In this document: piece after piece, positions 25,215-37,539 of the stretch
How the letters are laid out: each line of letters opens with the position of its first letter
How positions within the stretch are numbered: position 1 is the stretch's first letter
DNA from: Tachypleus tridentatus
Lineage: Eukaryota; Arthropoda; Merostomata; Xiphosura; Limulidae
Direction: 5' to 3'
Length of the DNA: 64,000 bases
NCBI RefSeq assembly: GCF_004210375.1
Contig: NC_134833.1
Location: 147,614,127-147,678,126, forward strand
The notes under the pieces: generated by a model
Database searches by the model: none
Told to the model about the DNA's origin: nothing
The model's input: only the letters and a program-made list of their open reading frames with translations
Made by a program: the position numbers and the translations under genes

Positions 25215-26990
25215 TAGAACGATAAGTACAGCTGCAAGTAACACACCAGGTTGGCTTACACAGGGTATGAGAAATAAAATTAAAGAAAAGCATCACAAAT
25301 ATTAGAATTGTGAATTGACTGGTAGCACGAGACTTTTATAATATTATTGAATACTAGGAACGTTGGTCAAATAGGACATAAGAAAGGTGTACCAGGAAAC
25401 GACTGGCTGAAAAATTGTAATAAAACATGTTATGAAATTATGAACGTTATTGGAGAGTATACATATTTTCACTGAGAGAAAATCTCGTGTTGCAAACTTT
25501 CAGACATTCTTTTTAAACGTTGCTTCTCAGGTGGATGAGGTTAAGGATGTAGATTTGAGTTCTGGAATTTTAGAAAGCATTTGACAAGGTGAAACATAAA
25601 AGGCTTGTAAAAATTTATTTCGTTAGATATGGGGGATAAGTAAACTAATTGGTCAGAAGAGTGTCTGGGTGAAAGAGTGTTATTAGAATGGTGTTTAGTT
25701 AAACTGGATGAATGTCAGTCTTCGAATCATTCCTGTTTTCGATTTATCTTAATGAGGTACGAGAAGGAATGTTGATGAAATAAAAATATTACCTGAATAT
25801 GTTAATGATGTCAAAGTTTTGAGTATTGCTATCTTTGAAGAGGATATTGATGGTGTGAAAAATAGTTTAGATCATTTATTGAGATGATCAAATAAATGGA
25901 ATATTAATTGTAATAATAATAAAAGTAACATTATGCATGTAGGTAAAAATAATTTGTAATACATGCATAATAAAAGTAACATTATGCATGTAGGTAAAAA
26001 TAATTTGTTTCCTTCTTTTTGAATTTTGTGCAAACCTATAAGAGAGCTATCTGCGTTAACCATCCATAATTTTGCAGTGTAAGACAAGAGAGAAGGCAAC
26101 GAGTCATCACCACCCAAGTTATTTACCAATAAATAGGATTTCCCGTAAGATTATAACGCACCCACAGCTGAAAGAGCGAGAACGTTTAGTGTGCCAAGGA
26201 TTCGAACAGCAACCCTCAGATTACGAGTCGATCGTCTTAACTACCCAGCCATGCCGGGCCTGTAATAATTTTAATTATAAGTATAATTTGAGAATAATCT
26301 TAACATTGTCATAAAAGAAGTGACCTTGATGTAATTGTTGATTAGTTCTGAAGTCATTAAAGCAGTGTGCTTTTGGTGGTGATAAGACAAATAGGATTTA
26401 GACCGTAGAGGTCACTGATTAGGTCAAATTTGATTAAATGTTTTAGTCTTAGGCTACTTACCATAGGAATGACATTAAAATGCTGGAACATATTCAGAGG
26501 ATGGTAAGTAAAATGATACCTCGGATGGAAGGGTTGTCATATGAGGAGAGATTATGATCTTAAAATTGATAAAAATAAAAACTAGAGGAGATCTTACTGA
26601 TGTGTTTAAGATTCTAAAAGAAATCTATAATACTGATGAATCAACATCTGTCATACTTAACATCGAGAATTTTGTACGTATGAGTCATAAATATAATTAT
26701 AGGCAAAGGGAAGCTGTTCTCAGCTACGAAAATTTTATTTTTAAATAGGATTAAATGGAATGGATTGTTTCGTGTGTTGTTCAGAGAATAAATATCAGTG
26801 AGTTTCAAAAAATCTTAATAGATGCATCAATGATGAGAAATGGATTTACATTTCTCATATTTTGAAATTTTGTTTAGAGGATGGGACAACCAAGATGAAT
26901 TAACATGTATTTTGTCCTCAATAAACTTTATTTTATGATTTAAGAAAAATCTTGATCATATGTGAATGATAAGGGCTGGGTTTTAAATAT
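25215..26990 (+). mobile_element. CR1-like LINE fragment, unit B
   Basis: Longest forward copy of this LINE. The upstream part matches unit A: an RT block with an F-ADD-K relic (FVNDVKVL)... and NIMHVGKNN near 25,925-25,960. After an inserted SINE the C-terminal ORF2 region follows: KMLEHIQRMVSKMIPRMEGL and SYEERL at about 26,478-26,552, then a 64-codon open frame at 26,554-26,748 (TRGDLTDVFKILKEIYNTDE) typical of the end of CR1/L2-like ORF2. A ~50-base direct duplication (25,921-25,957 and 25,972-26,008) lies at the SINE junction. The 3' end is probably near GGGCTGGGTTTTAAATAT, by comparison with 41,965. Confidence 0.75.
26009..26260 (-). mobile_element. tRNA-Thr-like SINE inside the LINE
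   Basis: Reverse orientation: TTTTGAATTTTGTGCAAACC tail, body with CATCACCACCC, tRNA head ending CCATGCCGGGCC at 26,260. It is more diverged than the other full elements. Only its tail remains in unit A. The same element lies at 53,985-54,239. Confidence 0.8.
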
Positions 26991-27334
26991 TTATATATTT
27001 ATATATTTCACAAGTACAAAATATACACCAGGAAAACACTAATGCACAGCTTAAGTGTAATTGTTTTTCAAGGATAAAGTACGAACAATATTTACAGCGT
27101 GAAGAAACACTATTTAAAATTACAATGCCTATCGAAATTCTATCTTGGAACATTACACCATATTGAACCTACACTAAACCTTAAGTATATGCTTGGAATC
27201 CTCTTTTGTTTTTCCAATTTTGTATTTTACTATTTCACTAGTTTTTGTGTGTTAAGTGACCATAAAGCAACGTAATTCTTTGTTGCACTGAACTTGCTAT
27301 ACGTATTTAAAGTCTGATTTTACTATAATAAGCC

Positions 27335-27640
27335 AAACATGTCTACAAAGTTTAAAACTGGTTATTATTTATACTATACTTACTGTGCACAGTTTGAAAT
27401 CTGAGTGTTAGTAAAATCAAGTATGCAAAGTTTAAATACGAGTGTTACTGACATTATGGTTTCAAAAATTCAAAACTATCTGTTATTGATACCATATCTA
27501 CAAAGTTTAAAAGCTTAATTTTGTTCAAATCGATTTTACATAATTTAAAAACTCATTATTATTGAAATCATGTTTGTTCTAAAAAGGTTGAAAATTGAGT
27601 ATTATAGAAATCCTACTGAATTCGTTGTCAACAATAATTG
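27335..27640 (-). repeat. Degenerate ~40 bp tandem repeat (inverted copy)
   Basis: Unit B counterpart of 8,780-9,060 and reverse complement of 40,376-40,740, for example GTGCACAGTTTGAAATCTGA here against TCAGGTTTCAAACTATGCAC there. Confidence 0.45.
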
Positions 27641-27702
27641 GTTCAATGATTTTAAGAACAGATTTTTTTTAGTTTTAGATAAGAATCGTTATAAAAAAAA
27701 TA

Positions 27703-27978
27703 GGGCCAACATGGCCAGGTGGGTTAAGGCGTTCAACTCGTAATCTGAGGTTCGCGGGTTCGAATCCCCGTTGTACCATATATGCTCGCCCTTTCAGCCG
27801 TGGGGGAGTTATAGTGTGACGGTCAATCCCACTATTTGTTGGTAAAAGAGTCGCCCATGAATTAGCAGTAGGTGGTGATAACTAGGTTCCTTCCTTCTAG
27901 TCTTACACTGCAAAATTTGAAACGGTTAACGCAGATTGTTCTCGTGTAGCTTTGCGCGAAATTAAAAAACACATAAAA
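27703..27978 (+). mobile_element. tRNA-Thr-like SINE
   Basis: GGCCAACATGGCCAGGTGGG head, anticodon-loop region CTCGTAA, B box GGTTCGAATCC intact, body and CGCGAAATTAAAAAACACA tail. Equivalent to 9,133 and 55,687. Confidence 0.85.
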
Positions 27979-28631
27979 ATATATTCTGAACCATTAATTT
28001 GTATGTTTTGTAAGCTGTAAAATTTACACCTAAAATTAGAACAAAACGATAACAGAATGAGTTAAAATATGCCAGGAAGAATAAAGAAAAGCGACACCTA
28101 TATGGTTGTTTAGGGACCTTCAAAAGTCATTATTTTACTTTATTAGGTCTCTTCATTTTTCGCTGAATGTATGGTCGGAGGTTTAAAATACAACTGAGTT
28201 AAGGTTAAATGTAAGTGAATTAAACTTGGTGATTTTAAGAAAATATTTTGTTCAGCACAATGGAATTATCCTCAAGTGATGACAACGATTGAAACAGAAG
28301 AGTTTTGCTTTTAAAATTAGTACTCTCTTTTTAATTTTAAATACTTCTCAATCAGAATATACGTTACAACATAAGTACACAGAGAAAGTTGATGAAAAGT
28401 TTGGAGTACTTTCGATAACCTTATTTACACGATCAGTTACAAATGATGTTATGATTTAAAACTCGAAAGAAATATATTTTGGACGACAAATACAATATGA
28501 TTTATTAGTTACTATAATAGATTTATATTAATATCAAACAACAATGAGTAGTTGGCAAAAGGGGACATCTTAAAAACAAACTACACTTTTGAAACATTTC
28601 AGTATTTACGATCTAACACATTTTTGAATGT

Positions 28632-28743
28632 TTGTAATTAAGCACAAGCAAACTAATGAGCTACCTGTGCTCTGTCAACCACGGTTATCGAAACTCATAT
28701 TTTAGCGTTGTAAGTCAGCAGACATACCGCTTTTCCACTGGGA
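28632..28743 (-). mobile_element. tRNA-Val-like SINE, unit B copy
   Basis: Same element as at 10,040. The plus-strand 72-codon frame starting at 28,656 runs through it (MSYLCSVNHGYRN...) but is explained by SINE sequence plus flank; the unit A version has a stop inside it. Confidence 0.6.
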
Positions 28744-29443
28744 AACAATTTAACACATATAGCAGCAATAAAGAGTGGCTTATCGTAAGTTTGGGAAATT
28801 ATACAATGAGAGACATTCAAGCTAAGGAAAATTCGAAACTACCGCAAATATTTTCCGGACTCAGCAACAAATAATTGGAAATATAAAGATTTTGTTTTTT
28901 AATTCATGGTTTATATAAAACTTTATAAAATTGTAAGCAGATGAACGTACACAAGTTTCAAATATAATGTTGTTTACTTTTTGTTTAAACCATTTCTAAC
29001 GTAAAAAAAAATTAACAGTACGAAAGTTTTTCCTTCTTCTGTAATTTCTTTTTATTTACTGTAAATTTCTAAAAACAAACACATGAAGCACAAATAAACA
29101 CATGGAAGTTTCGTGAAGAAAAAACGAAGCATGTCTCATTGAAACATAGAAAGTTTATTTTGAGGTCAGAAACAGATCTCTAATAACCACGTTCATCAAG
29201 GTGAAACAACAAACTCATCACGTGGATATGTATGTCACCATCATTAACTATCGAAAGTTATAGACTTAACTTCAAGCATCAATGTTAAAACTATTTATTG
29301 CTAACTACATTACGAGCATCGGTTATCAAAAGCTTTGAAATAGTAATGATAAAACAGTGAAAAAGTTATTATGCAAAAAATAATAGAAACAAAATAATAT
29401 TAATAACAGCACGAAGTAAATTGTTATGTGAAAATATTAAGAA

Positions 29444-30519
29444 CTAATTCACTTTCCTTAATGTTGTTAAAAGAACACCAACAAAAATTAAAACAGCGCC
29501 AAAAATGCTACACCAGGTAGCGATGGTATTTAATATGAAAATTTCGAACAAAAAGGCTGTAATTATATTTACAGTTTGAGCAACAGACACAGGTCCAGCA
29601 TTTTCCACTTGTAAGGCTATTGTGGTGAGGAGTTCATACAGTGTAATACAAATTCCAGAACTCACAACAAGAACACTGTTTTTACCACAAGATGATATTT
29701 GAATTTCTTCGAACAAGAACAGTAGAAAGATTCCGGCAACAAAGCTAAATGTAGACATAATGGCAACCACAACTTGAGGTGGTGATTTTTTGAAGTTTAC
29801 GGGCCATTGTAAAGCTTTGTTTGTTTATTTGTTTATTTGTTTGTTTGTTTGTTTGGGAAATTAGCACAAAGCTACTCGAAGGCTATCTGTGCTAGGCGTC
29901 CCTAATTTACGAGTCGCACGCCTTACGCGCGTGGCCATGCCAGGCCTGTCATTGTATAGCAACAAGCTGTCAATAGACACGAGAAAATCCAAAAATAATT
30001 CCTTTCCTCCGATTACCTACGTCATGAATATCTTGAAACGTTCGTACAATAAACTTTGGTTTGATAACTAAAATAATGCACGTCATCGTCAGCATTAAGA
30101 TGAATACATTGTGAGCCTCACAACGTTCTCTCTAAACCAAGTAAGCAAAGAAAACTAATGAACACAGGAGAATATAAATAGATTGTGGAAGCATCCGCAA
30201 GAGGGAGCCAATGAAAACAGAATATCATTAGTGCTTTTACTATTCCATCAAATAAAGCTCTAAAAAACAAAATAGTTCTTTCTCCTTTCTCTCCGATGTA
30301 ATTGGCTTTCGAATAAATAATAAAAACATTATAAATTCCCCATTGGATAAGAGCTTGAGTTACCAGAAACTGGGCTGAACTAATTTCTGACACCAGCTTC
30401 AAATTCAAAATCGCCAGAGAATACATGAATCCAGATGTCATTCCCAAAATAATTTTAATTCCAGAAACAGACTTGAACTTCTTGAAACTAAATGTCTGGT
30501 CAGAAGTTTTCATGTCCAT
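29444..30519 (-). pseudogene. SLC35G1-like EamA transporter, copy 4 (dead)
   Basis: Minus-strand copy starting MDMKTSDQTF at 30,519 (or the second ATG at 30,513) and open through 133 codons to ISFLCLLGLERTL, where the +1 frameshift shared with copy 2 ends the frame. A one-base loss near the start of the second half and a 138 bp SINE (29,812-29,949) follow. The last 108 codons (29,770-29,444: MSTFSFVAGIFLLF... to TLRKVN) are again open and well conserved. The tyrosine codon lost in copy 2 is intact here, so copy 2 decayed further after the split. The gene head faces copy 5 and the tail faces copy 3. A putative 3' splice site (CGTAG on the minus strand) lies at 30,541-30,545. Confidence 0.9.
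29812..29949 (-). mobile_element. Short SINE inside copy 4, with target duplication
   Basis: Same internally deleted SINE as in copy 2, with a longer TTTG/TTTA tail. The flanking CATTGTA duplication is at 29,805-29,811 and 29,950-29,956. The deletion junction (CCTAATTTACGAGTCGC) joins body and tRNA head at a shared TTA. Confidence 0.85.
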
Positions 30520-33500
30520 AGTTGTATGTCGAAGAAGATGCTACGAATAAAAATTAAACTATTAATTTGTGTCTATTTGTAATAACTTATTTCTTAATAT
30601 ATCTTATTAATACAATAAAGCACTACACTTCTCAGATTTTGTTGTTAGTATATATTTCTGAAGAATTGAAAACGACTTATTCACGGTTTCATCCTAATTC
30701 CTTTCTAAGGACAAACATAATACGGTCTTCAATGTTTGTAATAAAAAATATGTCGTATATAAATCTTGTTATTGATGATCGGTCTGTTTTGTCAGTTTAT
30801 TATTTTCATATAAAATTATCTCTTGCTATTTCTGTACATATGTTTTAAACCAGGATTTTGTATTTTAAATAATAATTTCCGACCAAGATAATGTTAAATA
30901 TACAAATAGAACTAAAAAGGTTACGTACAAATTAATGATTATTATAATAGTTTGATTAGATTAACGTAACTTAAATCACAAGTTCGTAAATGTTAAAATG
31001 CATTTATCCATTAATAATGTTCTTGGACATAATTCTTAAAATATCTTCAGATATTTGTTCACTTTATGATATTTAACATAGTTCTAAACCAATACACCAA
31101 GTTAAAATTCCATTTGCATAGTTATAAAGTTGATATGAACCACGTTGAAAGTTATTTTAAACGGTATTTTATTGAATATTTGAAAAATATACTAGCTATA
31201 AAGAAAGATGGAGTGTTTCATTTCGTAAGAAGCTTGATAAACTGTATTTGTCACTCAGGTTTAACAGGATTTCTCTTTTCAATTAAGTTTCACTGGTTAC
31301 AGAGATGGTGAATAACTCTCTATCTGAACTAAATTATGAGAAGAATATTTCAGATATTTTAAACGATGACTTCTTTACTTGTGTTTACTTTGAAAAAAGT
31401 TATTTCGGATAAAAAACTAACTTCATAAAATATTTGTAAAGGTTTTTAAAACTACATTAATTACTTCTGCACCACGTAATCTACCAGGTTCAATAAGTTA
31501 TTATGATATCGAGAAACAAGAACCAAACCTCTCTATTCTGCTTTTAAAGTCTTAGTATTAACAAATTTAATATTATCAAAGTTCTGTGCTATCTAAATAA
31601 GTTACCAAATATTACGATAATTATTTAACGCAGAAGCTTGTGAAGTGATTTACAGAGAAAAGTATTAATTTTATATGTTTTGAAATTAAAGAACGGACAA
31701 TGAAAAACAAGAAATGCTGTCCGTAAACAACTCGCCATCTGCAGGGTGTTCAATTTGAAACAAACTAATAATTCAGATGTGTAAACTTAGCTAATAATGA
31801 ATTTTCTCGTTTAAACAGAAACGTATGTACCTTCGCCAACTCTCAACCCTAACCACCAGAGTATGTTATGAAAATTCTGGATTAATAACTGTACATCACA
31901 AGAGATAATAATAATAAGAAGAACATGTTATCATTGTAACAAATATTGAAAAATAAAACCACAGTGAACTGAACAAACTGTCTGAAGTCTGATATTAGAT
32001 AAACTAGTTTATTGATTGATATGTTTGGTTGTTGTTTTTTCTTCTTTTAGTTTTATTTCTGGCAGAAGATAACGTAAGACCTTAAAGGATGCACGAATGT
32101 GTCGTAACAAGTTGCTATATCAGGCTTTTGACAGTTTGTTCCCTTTACTATGGTTTTTAATTACGAAGTATAGACTGTACTGAAACTGTTTTTTCCCAAA
32201 CCTTACTTCAATCGACTGGGTCAACATTAAGAAGAGTTAAACTTTGTCAATTTAAATGTGTTTATAAAACAAAATTAAAATATTTTAACAAAAAATAACA
32301 AGAATTTAATGATATAAAGAACGTATGAATTATTAACTTTGGTAAAATTCATTTATTTTCAACATTATTTGTGTCGTGTTACTCCTGTGGTGGAGCTCTG
32401 AGTTTCGGAGTTCGTAAGCATTGATTGAATCTCTGTGATTCCATAAACTATTCATCGAAACGTTAAGCTGTTAGTGTGTAATAAAAGTTAAGGTAAAGCT
32501 TTTAGTGTGCGTGTGGTAGGGTTATGTTTTTTCTTTCTTTTTTGTTCTGCAGTAGAAAATTATGGACACAGTAGATAGACTTATTGACTTTGACATAAAG
32601 GCAAAATATAAAACAAATAATTATATTATGTGTATTTACTAGTGTACTGTGTTCTAGTGGTGGATTGAAGGTAGGTGTTCCAAAAACGTTTTCATCCTTT
32701 AGACTCAAGTTAAGTACTGAACTTTTATTTTAAGGATATGACGACTACATACGCTGTTTTATTTGTTGCGAAAAATCAAAACAATGAATATTTATCAATT
32801 CTCCAGTCAGTTTGAAGTCACTAATGTATGCACCACACAGTTATCTTTCTAGCTGGCACGTGTTCTACCTACAGCACAACTATTTTGTGTTGCTTCAATT
32901 ATTGTTATATTATAATTAGGTTAATAGCCCCTCTCAACCCCATTTTGACAAAATGGACATGGCACTGAATTACGATGTTTGTAACTGCTGTTTCTAAGTT
33001 ATACGTGTACAATAATAATCTTCACAGCACAAGAGTTTGGTAAAACATAGTTTACATTTCCTTTCACCTTATGTTTAAAGCTACCGAAGTGTGTGACACT
33101 CAGCTCTGAATAGATTAGTTGCGATATTTAGACATTTTAGTTTTATTTATATTTTTGATTTTTATTAATGTGATAGAATAGTGTTGGTTCAGTCTATTGG
33201 CGTTATATGACTCATATCTTTTGTTTCTTGGTTACAAAGGTTAGGGAGAAACAATTTCACTGTAGACTATCTTTCGTAAATGAGAAAAACAAAAACATAG
33301 TAAATGAAACGAACTCTTAAAAGTCTGATATCATAGAAACTTGTTTCGACATATTCGTGTGTCCTTTTAATCTCATGTTATCTTCTGTCAGAAATAAAAC
33401 TAAAAAAACAACAACAACCAAGCATAATGGTCAATAAACTAGTTTATCTAATATCAGACTTATGATAGTTTGTTCAGTTTACTGTGGTTCTTTTTAGTAT

Positions 33501-33813
33501 TTGCTACAACGATAACATGTTTTATTTGTGATGTACATTTATCAATCCGCAGTTATGTTATCCCATTTTATAACATACACTGGTGGTAAAGGTTGACAGT
33601 AGCAGAAGACATAAACAATTCTGTTTAAATGAAACAACTGTTTATTAGCTAAGCTTATAGAGCTTGTTCTTGGGTTGTTTCTAATTATGAACAAAGATAT
33701 TACAGCTGTGCATATGTATTGGCAAGTTATTTGTCGATACAATTTCTTTTTCCGTTATTTAATTTCAAAAATATTAGATAGTATGGATAAACCAAATATT
33801 TTTGCTCTTTTAA
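30520..33813. other. Head-to-head spacer between copies 4 and 5
   Basis: Contains the 5' flank of copy 4. Much of it is the inverted image of the copy 5 flank: 30,540-31,060 mirrors 36,980-37,540, and 31,929-32,035 mirrors 33,409-33,519. The centre (about 32,380-33,400) is a direct, diverged match to 530-1,200 and 16,530-17,200. An 81-codon plus frame at 31,066 and other short frames have no recognisable domains. No gene is called. Confidence 0.55.
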
Positions 33814-33997
33814 CCATGGGGGCGTCATTATGTGATAGCCATTCCTACTATTCGTTGGTAAAAGAGTAGCCCAAGAGTTGGCGGTGGGTGGGGATGACTA
33901 GTTACCTTCCATTTAGCCTTACACTGCTAAATTAAGGACGGCTAAAGCAGATAGCCCTTGTATTTCTTTGTGTAAAATTCAGAAACAAAGAAACAAG
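33814..33997 (+). mobile_element. SINE body without tRNA head
   Basis: Begins at CATGGGGGCGTCATTATGTG and keeps the body (GTTGGTAAAAGAGTAGCCCA, GGTGGGTGGGGATGACTAG, TTACACTGCTAAATTA) and a decayed tail ending AACAAAGAAACAAG. The tRNA-like part is absent. Confidence 0.8.
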
Positions 33998-34591
33998 TAT
34001 TGAAAAGTATCCAAAAATGATTACACTTAACTGTTACAAGTTTATACATTAAATTAATAATCGTAAAATTTGGAAACTTATTTTTATAGCACAGAACATT
34101 CATATTAGTAGGTTTGTTCATACGGGGACCTTAAAAGCAAAACAGACAGTTTCTGTTCTTGTTTCTCGTTATGAGAATAAGTTATAAAGACTAGTAGACC
34201 ATGTGGTGTGTAAGAAACTACCGTAGTGTTAAAAAAACAATAAAAATATTTTATAAAGCTAATTTTTTTCCGGAATGACATTTTTCAAGGTAAATAAATT
34301 ATCGTTTAAAATATCTGAAATATTCTCTTCGTAACTTAATTCAGTTAGGAAGTTATTCATCATCTCCGTAACCAGTAAAATTCAATTTAAAGGAGAATTC
34401 ATGTAAAAACTTAGTGACAAATATAGTTGATTAAACTACTTATGTAATGAAACTCTCCATCTTTCTTTAAAGTTATTTTGTTTTTACAATATTTCATAGA
34501 ATACCGTTTAAAATAATTTTGAATGTGGTTCTTATCAACTTTATAATTAATTAGATGATTTTAGAATTTCATCTTATTATATGGGTTTAGA

Positions 34592-36969
34592 GCAAGAGTG
34601 GTCAACGTACTTTTATAGTGGTCACAACTGTTGCTAATAAAAACAACGTCGGCCACACTATTAAAAAAAAAAAAAAGGAAGAGGTTAGTTTAATTAAAAC
34701 AATTGCATTTCAACAACCCATTCAATGTTAAAATTGATGGGGGTTTTCCTTAACAAGTTTCGTGAAATTTGGCTCAATATCTATGCTCAATGAACATCTT
34801 AGCTTTGCCTCTAAATTTACGCCAGTAAGTCGAGATCTGTATCTAGACTTGAGAGAATCTAGCGTAGAAAATATTGACCCACACACCATAATGGATCCAA
34901 ACATGGAAAATATTTTTGAAATTGCTATCTTTAAATTTGAAAGACTCTCATTTAACAGAATAGTGAGCCACATCTCTGATAGAGCATTTTAGTTTACCTT
35001 TTATATGTTCTAATATGTTCTTCAAATCCACATTTATCCAAATACAAAAAAAGATGTAATTTCCTTACTGAAATTTCCTAAGTCAAATCGAGATGGATCA
35101 CGCAAAAATTCAAATAACATTTTCATATTTTAAATTCAGATTTTGGATCCAGTTTACATAGAGATAATCTTTAGTATCAGACAAATCATACTCCTTATTA
35201 TTTTCTAGAAAACTTTTCAACTTTGCAAAATGTGACAAATTATTCTTTTGTAATTGTTCCACTAGGAGGTTTAACTTTAATTGAAATTTACAAATAGACT
35301 GTGATTGTTCGCTTATTATTTGACCTGTTCTCTGACGCTTTGTATTCAAATTATTTAAGTGAGCCATCATGTCGCACAGAAAGTTCAAATCACACTGCCA
35401 TGAATAGTTTCAATTTCAGATAACTTTTCAATCTTACCTTTTTCAACAAAATACTCTCTTATTTGAGGAAATAAGGAAGTAAATCGTTCCAAAACTTTTC
35501 CTCTACTTAACCATCTCACATTTGCAAAATCAGTAAGATCATCAAAATTACAGTCACTGCTTTTCTATAAAGACTTAATTAACAAACTGTCGAGGGATGA
35601 GAGAGCTTCCACTTCTAATATAATTCACAATTTTTATGACAATTTTTTCAGTTCATTACTTTTAGACATCTGAGCACATAACTTTCCCCGATGCAAAATG
35701 CAATGGAAAGATGGCAGCGTGGACTTCACATTATTTTCAGTTAAATGCCGCTTCAAAAGAGAAACAAATCTCAATTTCACCTAAGTCACAGCGAGAGCGC
35801 CATCTGTTGTAACAGAAACCAGTTTTGTTTTTTTTAATCCAGATTGTATTTTTTTGGAATTTAAGAAAATTTTTAAAAGATGTTTCTTTAATATATTCGA
35901 TCTCGTAATCCACAAAGGCCAAGCATTTCTTCCGTCACTTGAAGATCTGAAGTTACATGTCGAACTCAAAAATCAACTGTGCAGTGTCACTAACATCTGT
36001 TGACTCTTCTAGTCCTTAAGAAAAATACAAACATTCTTCTAGTTGTTCAAGCAACTGACTTTCTATATCTCTCTCTAACTCTAATATTCTATGGACAATT
36101 GTTCTTCAACTTAATAGCAAATTATCTACCTTTTGAAGAATATCATCTTTTATTTTTGAATAATAATTTTCAAACATAGTTTCAATGACAACAACCAATA
36201 TTTCTTTTACTAGTTCAGCATCAAAAATGATTTATTTTTTGAGCTAGAATCCAAGCTATTTTATAGCTAACTAACGTAACTAGTTCTATCGATGATAAAA
36301 ATATTTTTAGACCTCCATTTTGTTCATTAAGTTGTGCTTTCAGGCGGCTAATTTCATTCATACGATTTTTGCTATCAACTGGAACTTTTACATTGAATTG
36401 GTTGTGAAAATATTTAAAGTGTTGCTTAAGAATGTATAATTTATTATTCTAAATATTTTGTTACACAAAAGATACACTGACTTATTATTCGCTTCAATCA
36501 CTACAAATTTCAACTTTCATTAAGTTCTCGTTTCACGTTTCTTCAGTCACGCGACATTCTATTTTCAGCAGTAATGCTAGAATCAATTATATTGTCTTTA
36601 TTTTCTGAGTGTTCATCAGCATCTGGATTATTTCGTTTTAGAATTATCCACTTATCCATATTGTGGGATTAAAAACAAAATATATTTAAACATTTTAAAA
36701 GTTGTACAATAAAAATATGTTTGCAAGCGTTTGCAAAACAACTTACACTCGATAGTAAACATCCAAACCAGACTGACGTTACAAAATGGGTAGAGCCTGT
36801 GTCAGTGATGAAGCGCGCGACATTAGCAATGACGTGAGGCAATGCAGTTCTTGACTACCAAGTTTGCGATAAAAATGAATGATGGAAAAAGTTGATTCCT
36901 AAACTCAAGCTGACCACAATTGTACTATCCGCTGGCCACATGCCAGTGGCCATGTAGTTGCCTTCCTCT
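34592..36969 (-). mobile_element. hAT-family DNA transposon
   Basis: The left end CAAGAGTGGTCAACGTAC and the reverse complement of the right end, CAGAGGAAGGCAACTACATGG, form imperfect inverted termini of the hAT/Charlie kind, with a subterminal GGCCAC motif at both ends. It is flanked by an 8-base target duplication with one mismatch: GGTTTAGA at 34,584-34,591 and GGTTTACA at 36,970-36,977. Comparison with the empty site upstream of copy 3 (near 19,010) confirms the boundaries. It carries one decayed transposase gene on the minus strand. Confidence 0.88.
34731..36659 (-). pseudogene. hAT transposase (GTF2IRD2/ZBED5-like), decayed
   Basis: Starts MDKWIILKRNNPDADEH at 36,659 and hits a stop after about 40 codons. 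Downstream pieces in shifting frames show the family landmarks: VTTDGA with the catalytic aspartate (about 35,789-35,815), FHCILHRGKLCAQ (about 35,680-35,706), RWLSRGKVL (about 35,492-35,521), FLCDMMAHLNNLN (about 35,335-35,385), and the C-terminal dimerisation region LKSRYRSRLTGVNLEAKLR (about 34,790-34,850). Several stops and frameshifts make it non-functional. Length and order fit the roughly 600-residue relatives of this group. Confidence 0.88.
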
Positions 36970-37539
36970 GGTTTACAGGATAACTGTTAAATATCCTAAA
37001 CTGGACGAACATCTGAAGATATTTTAGGAATTACGGCCAATAACATTATTAATGGATAAATGCATTTTAACATTTATGAATTTTAATATTTATTGCGCTA
37101 TTACGTTTATCTGATGAAAGTGTTATAATAATTGTCAGGTTGTACTTAACCTTTTAGTGCTGTTTGTATATTTAACTTTATCTTGGTCAGGAAGTTTTAA
37201 TAAAAATACAGAATTTTGGTTTAAAACATGTATATATATATACAGATGTAGTGGGTGATATGTTTATATTGGCACAATAAATTTAAAAAACAGACCAATT
37301 ACCAATATCAAAAATTATATACGACATATTTTTATTACACACATATGAAGACCGTTTCACATTTGTTCATATAAAGGAATTAGGGTGAACCTGTAAATAA
37401 GTTATTTTTCATTTTTAGAAATATTTAACACATCTAATGCTTTATAGTATTAATAAGATATATTTAAACATAAGCTAATAGACAAAATAAATTGTTTAAT
37501 TTTTATTCGTAGCACTTTTCTCGACATCTAACTGTGGAC

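Noticed and set aside
28656-28874. 72-codon frame conserved at 28,656 and 56,640
   Set aside because: Identity is due to recent duplication; it overlaps a SINE and has a stop in the older copy near 10,197.
31066-31311. 81-codon plus-strand frame, also at 59,043
   Set aside because: Lies in the duplicated 5' flank; no motif, and the unit A counterpart near 12,180 is interrupted by a SINE fragment.
34762-34992. 76-codon plus-strand frame antisense to the hAT transposase
   Set aside because: It mirrors the minus-strand dimerisation domain, which has clear family motifs; the plus frame has none.
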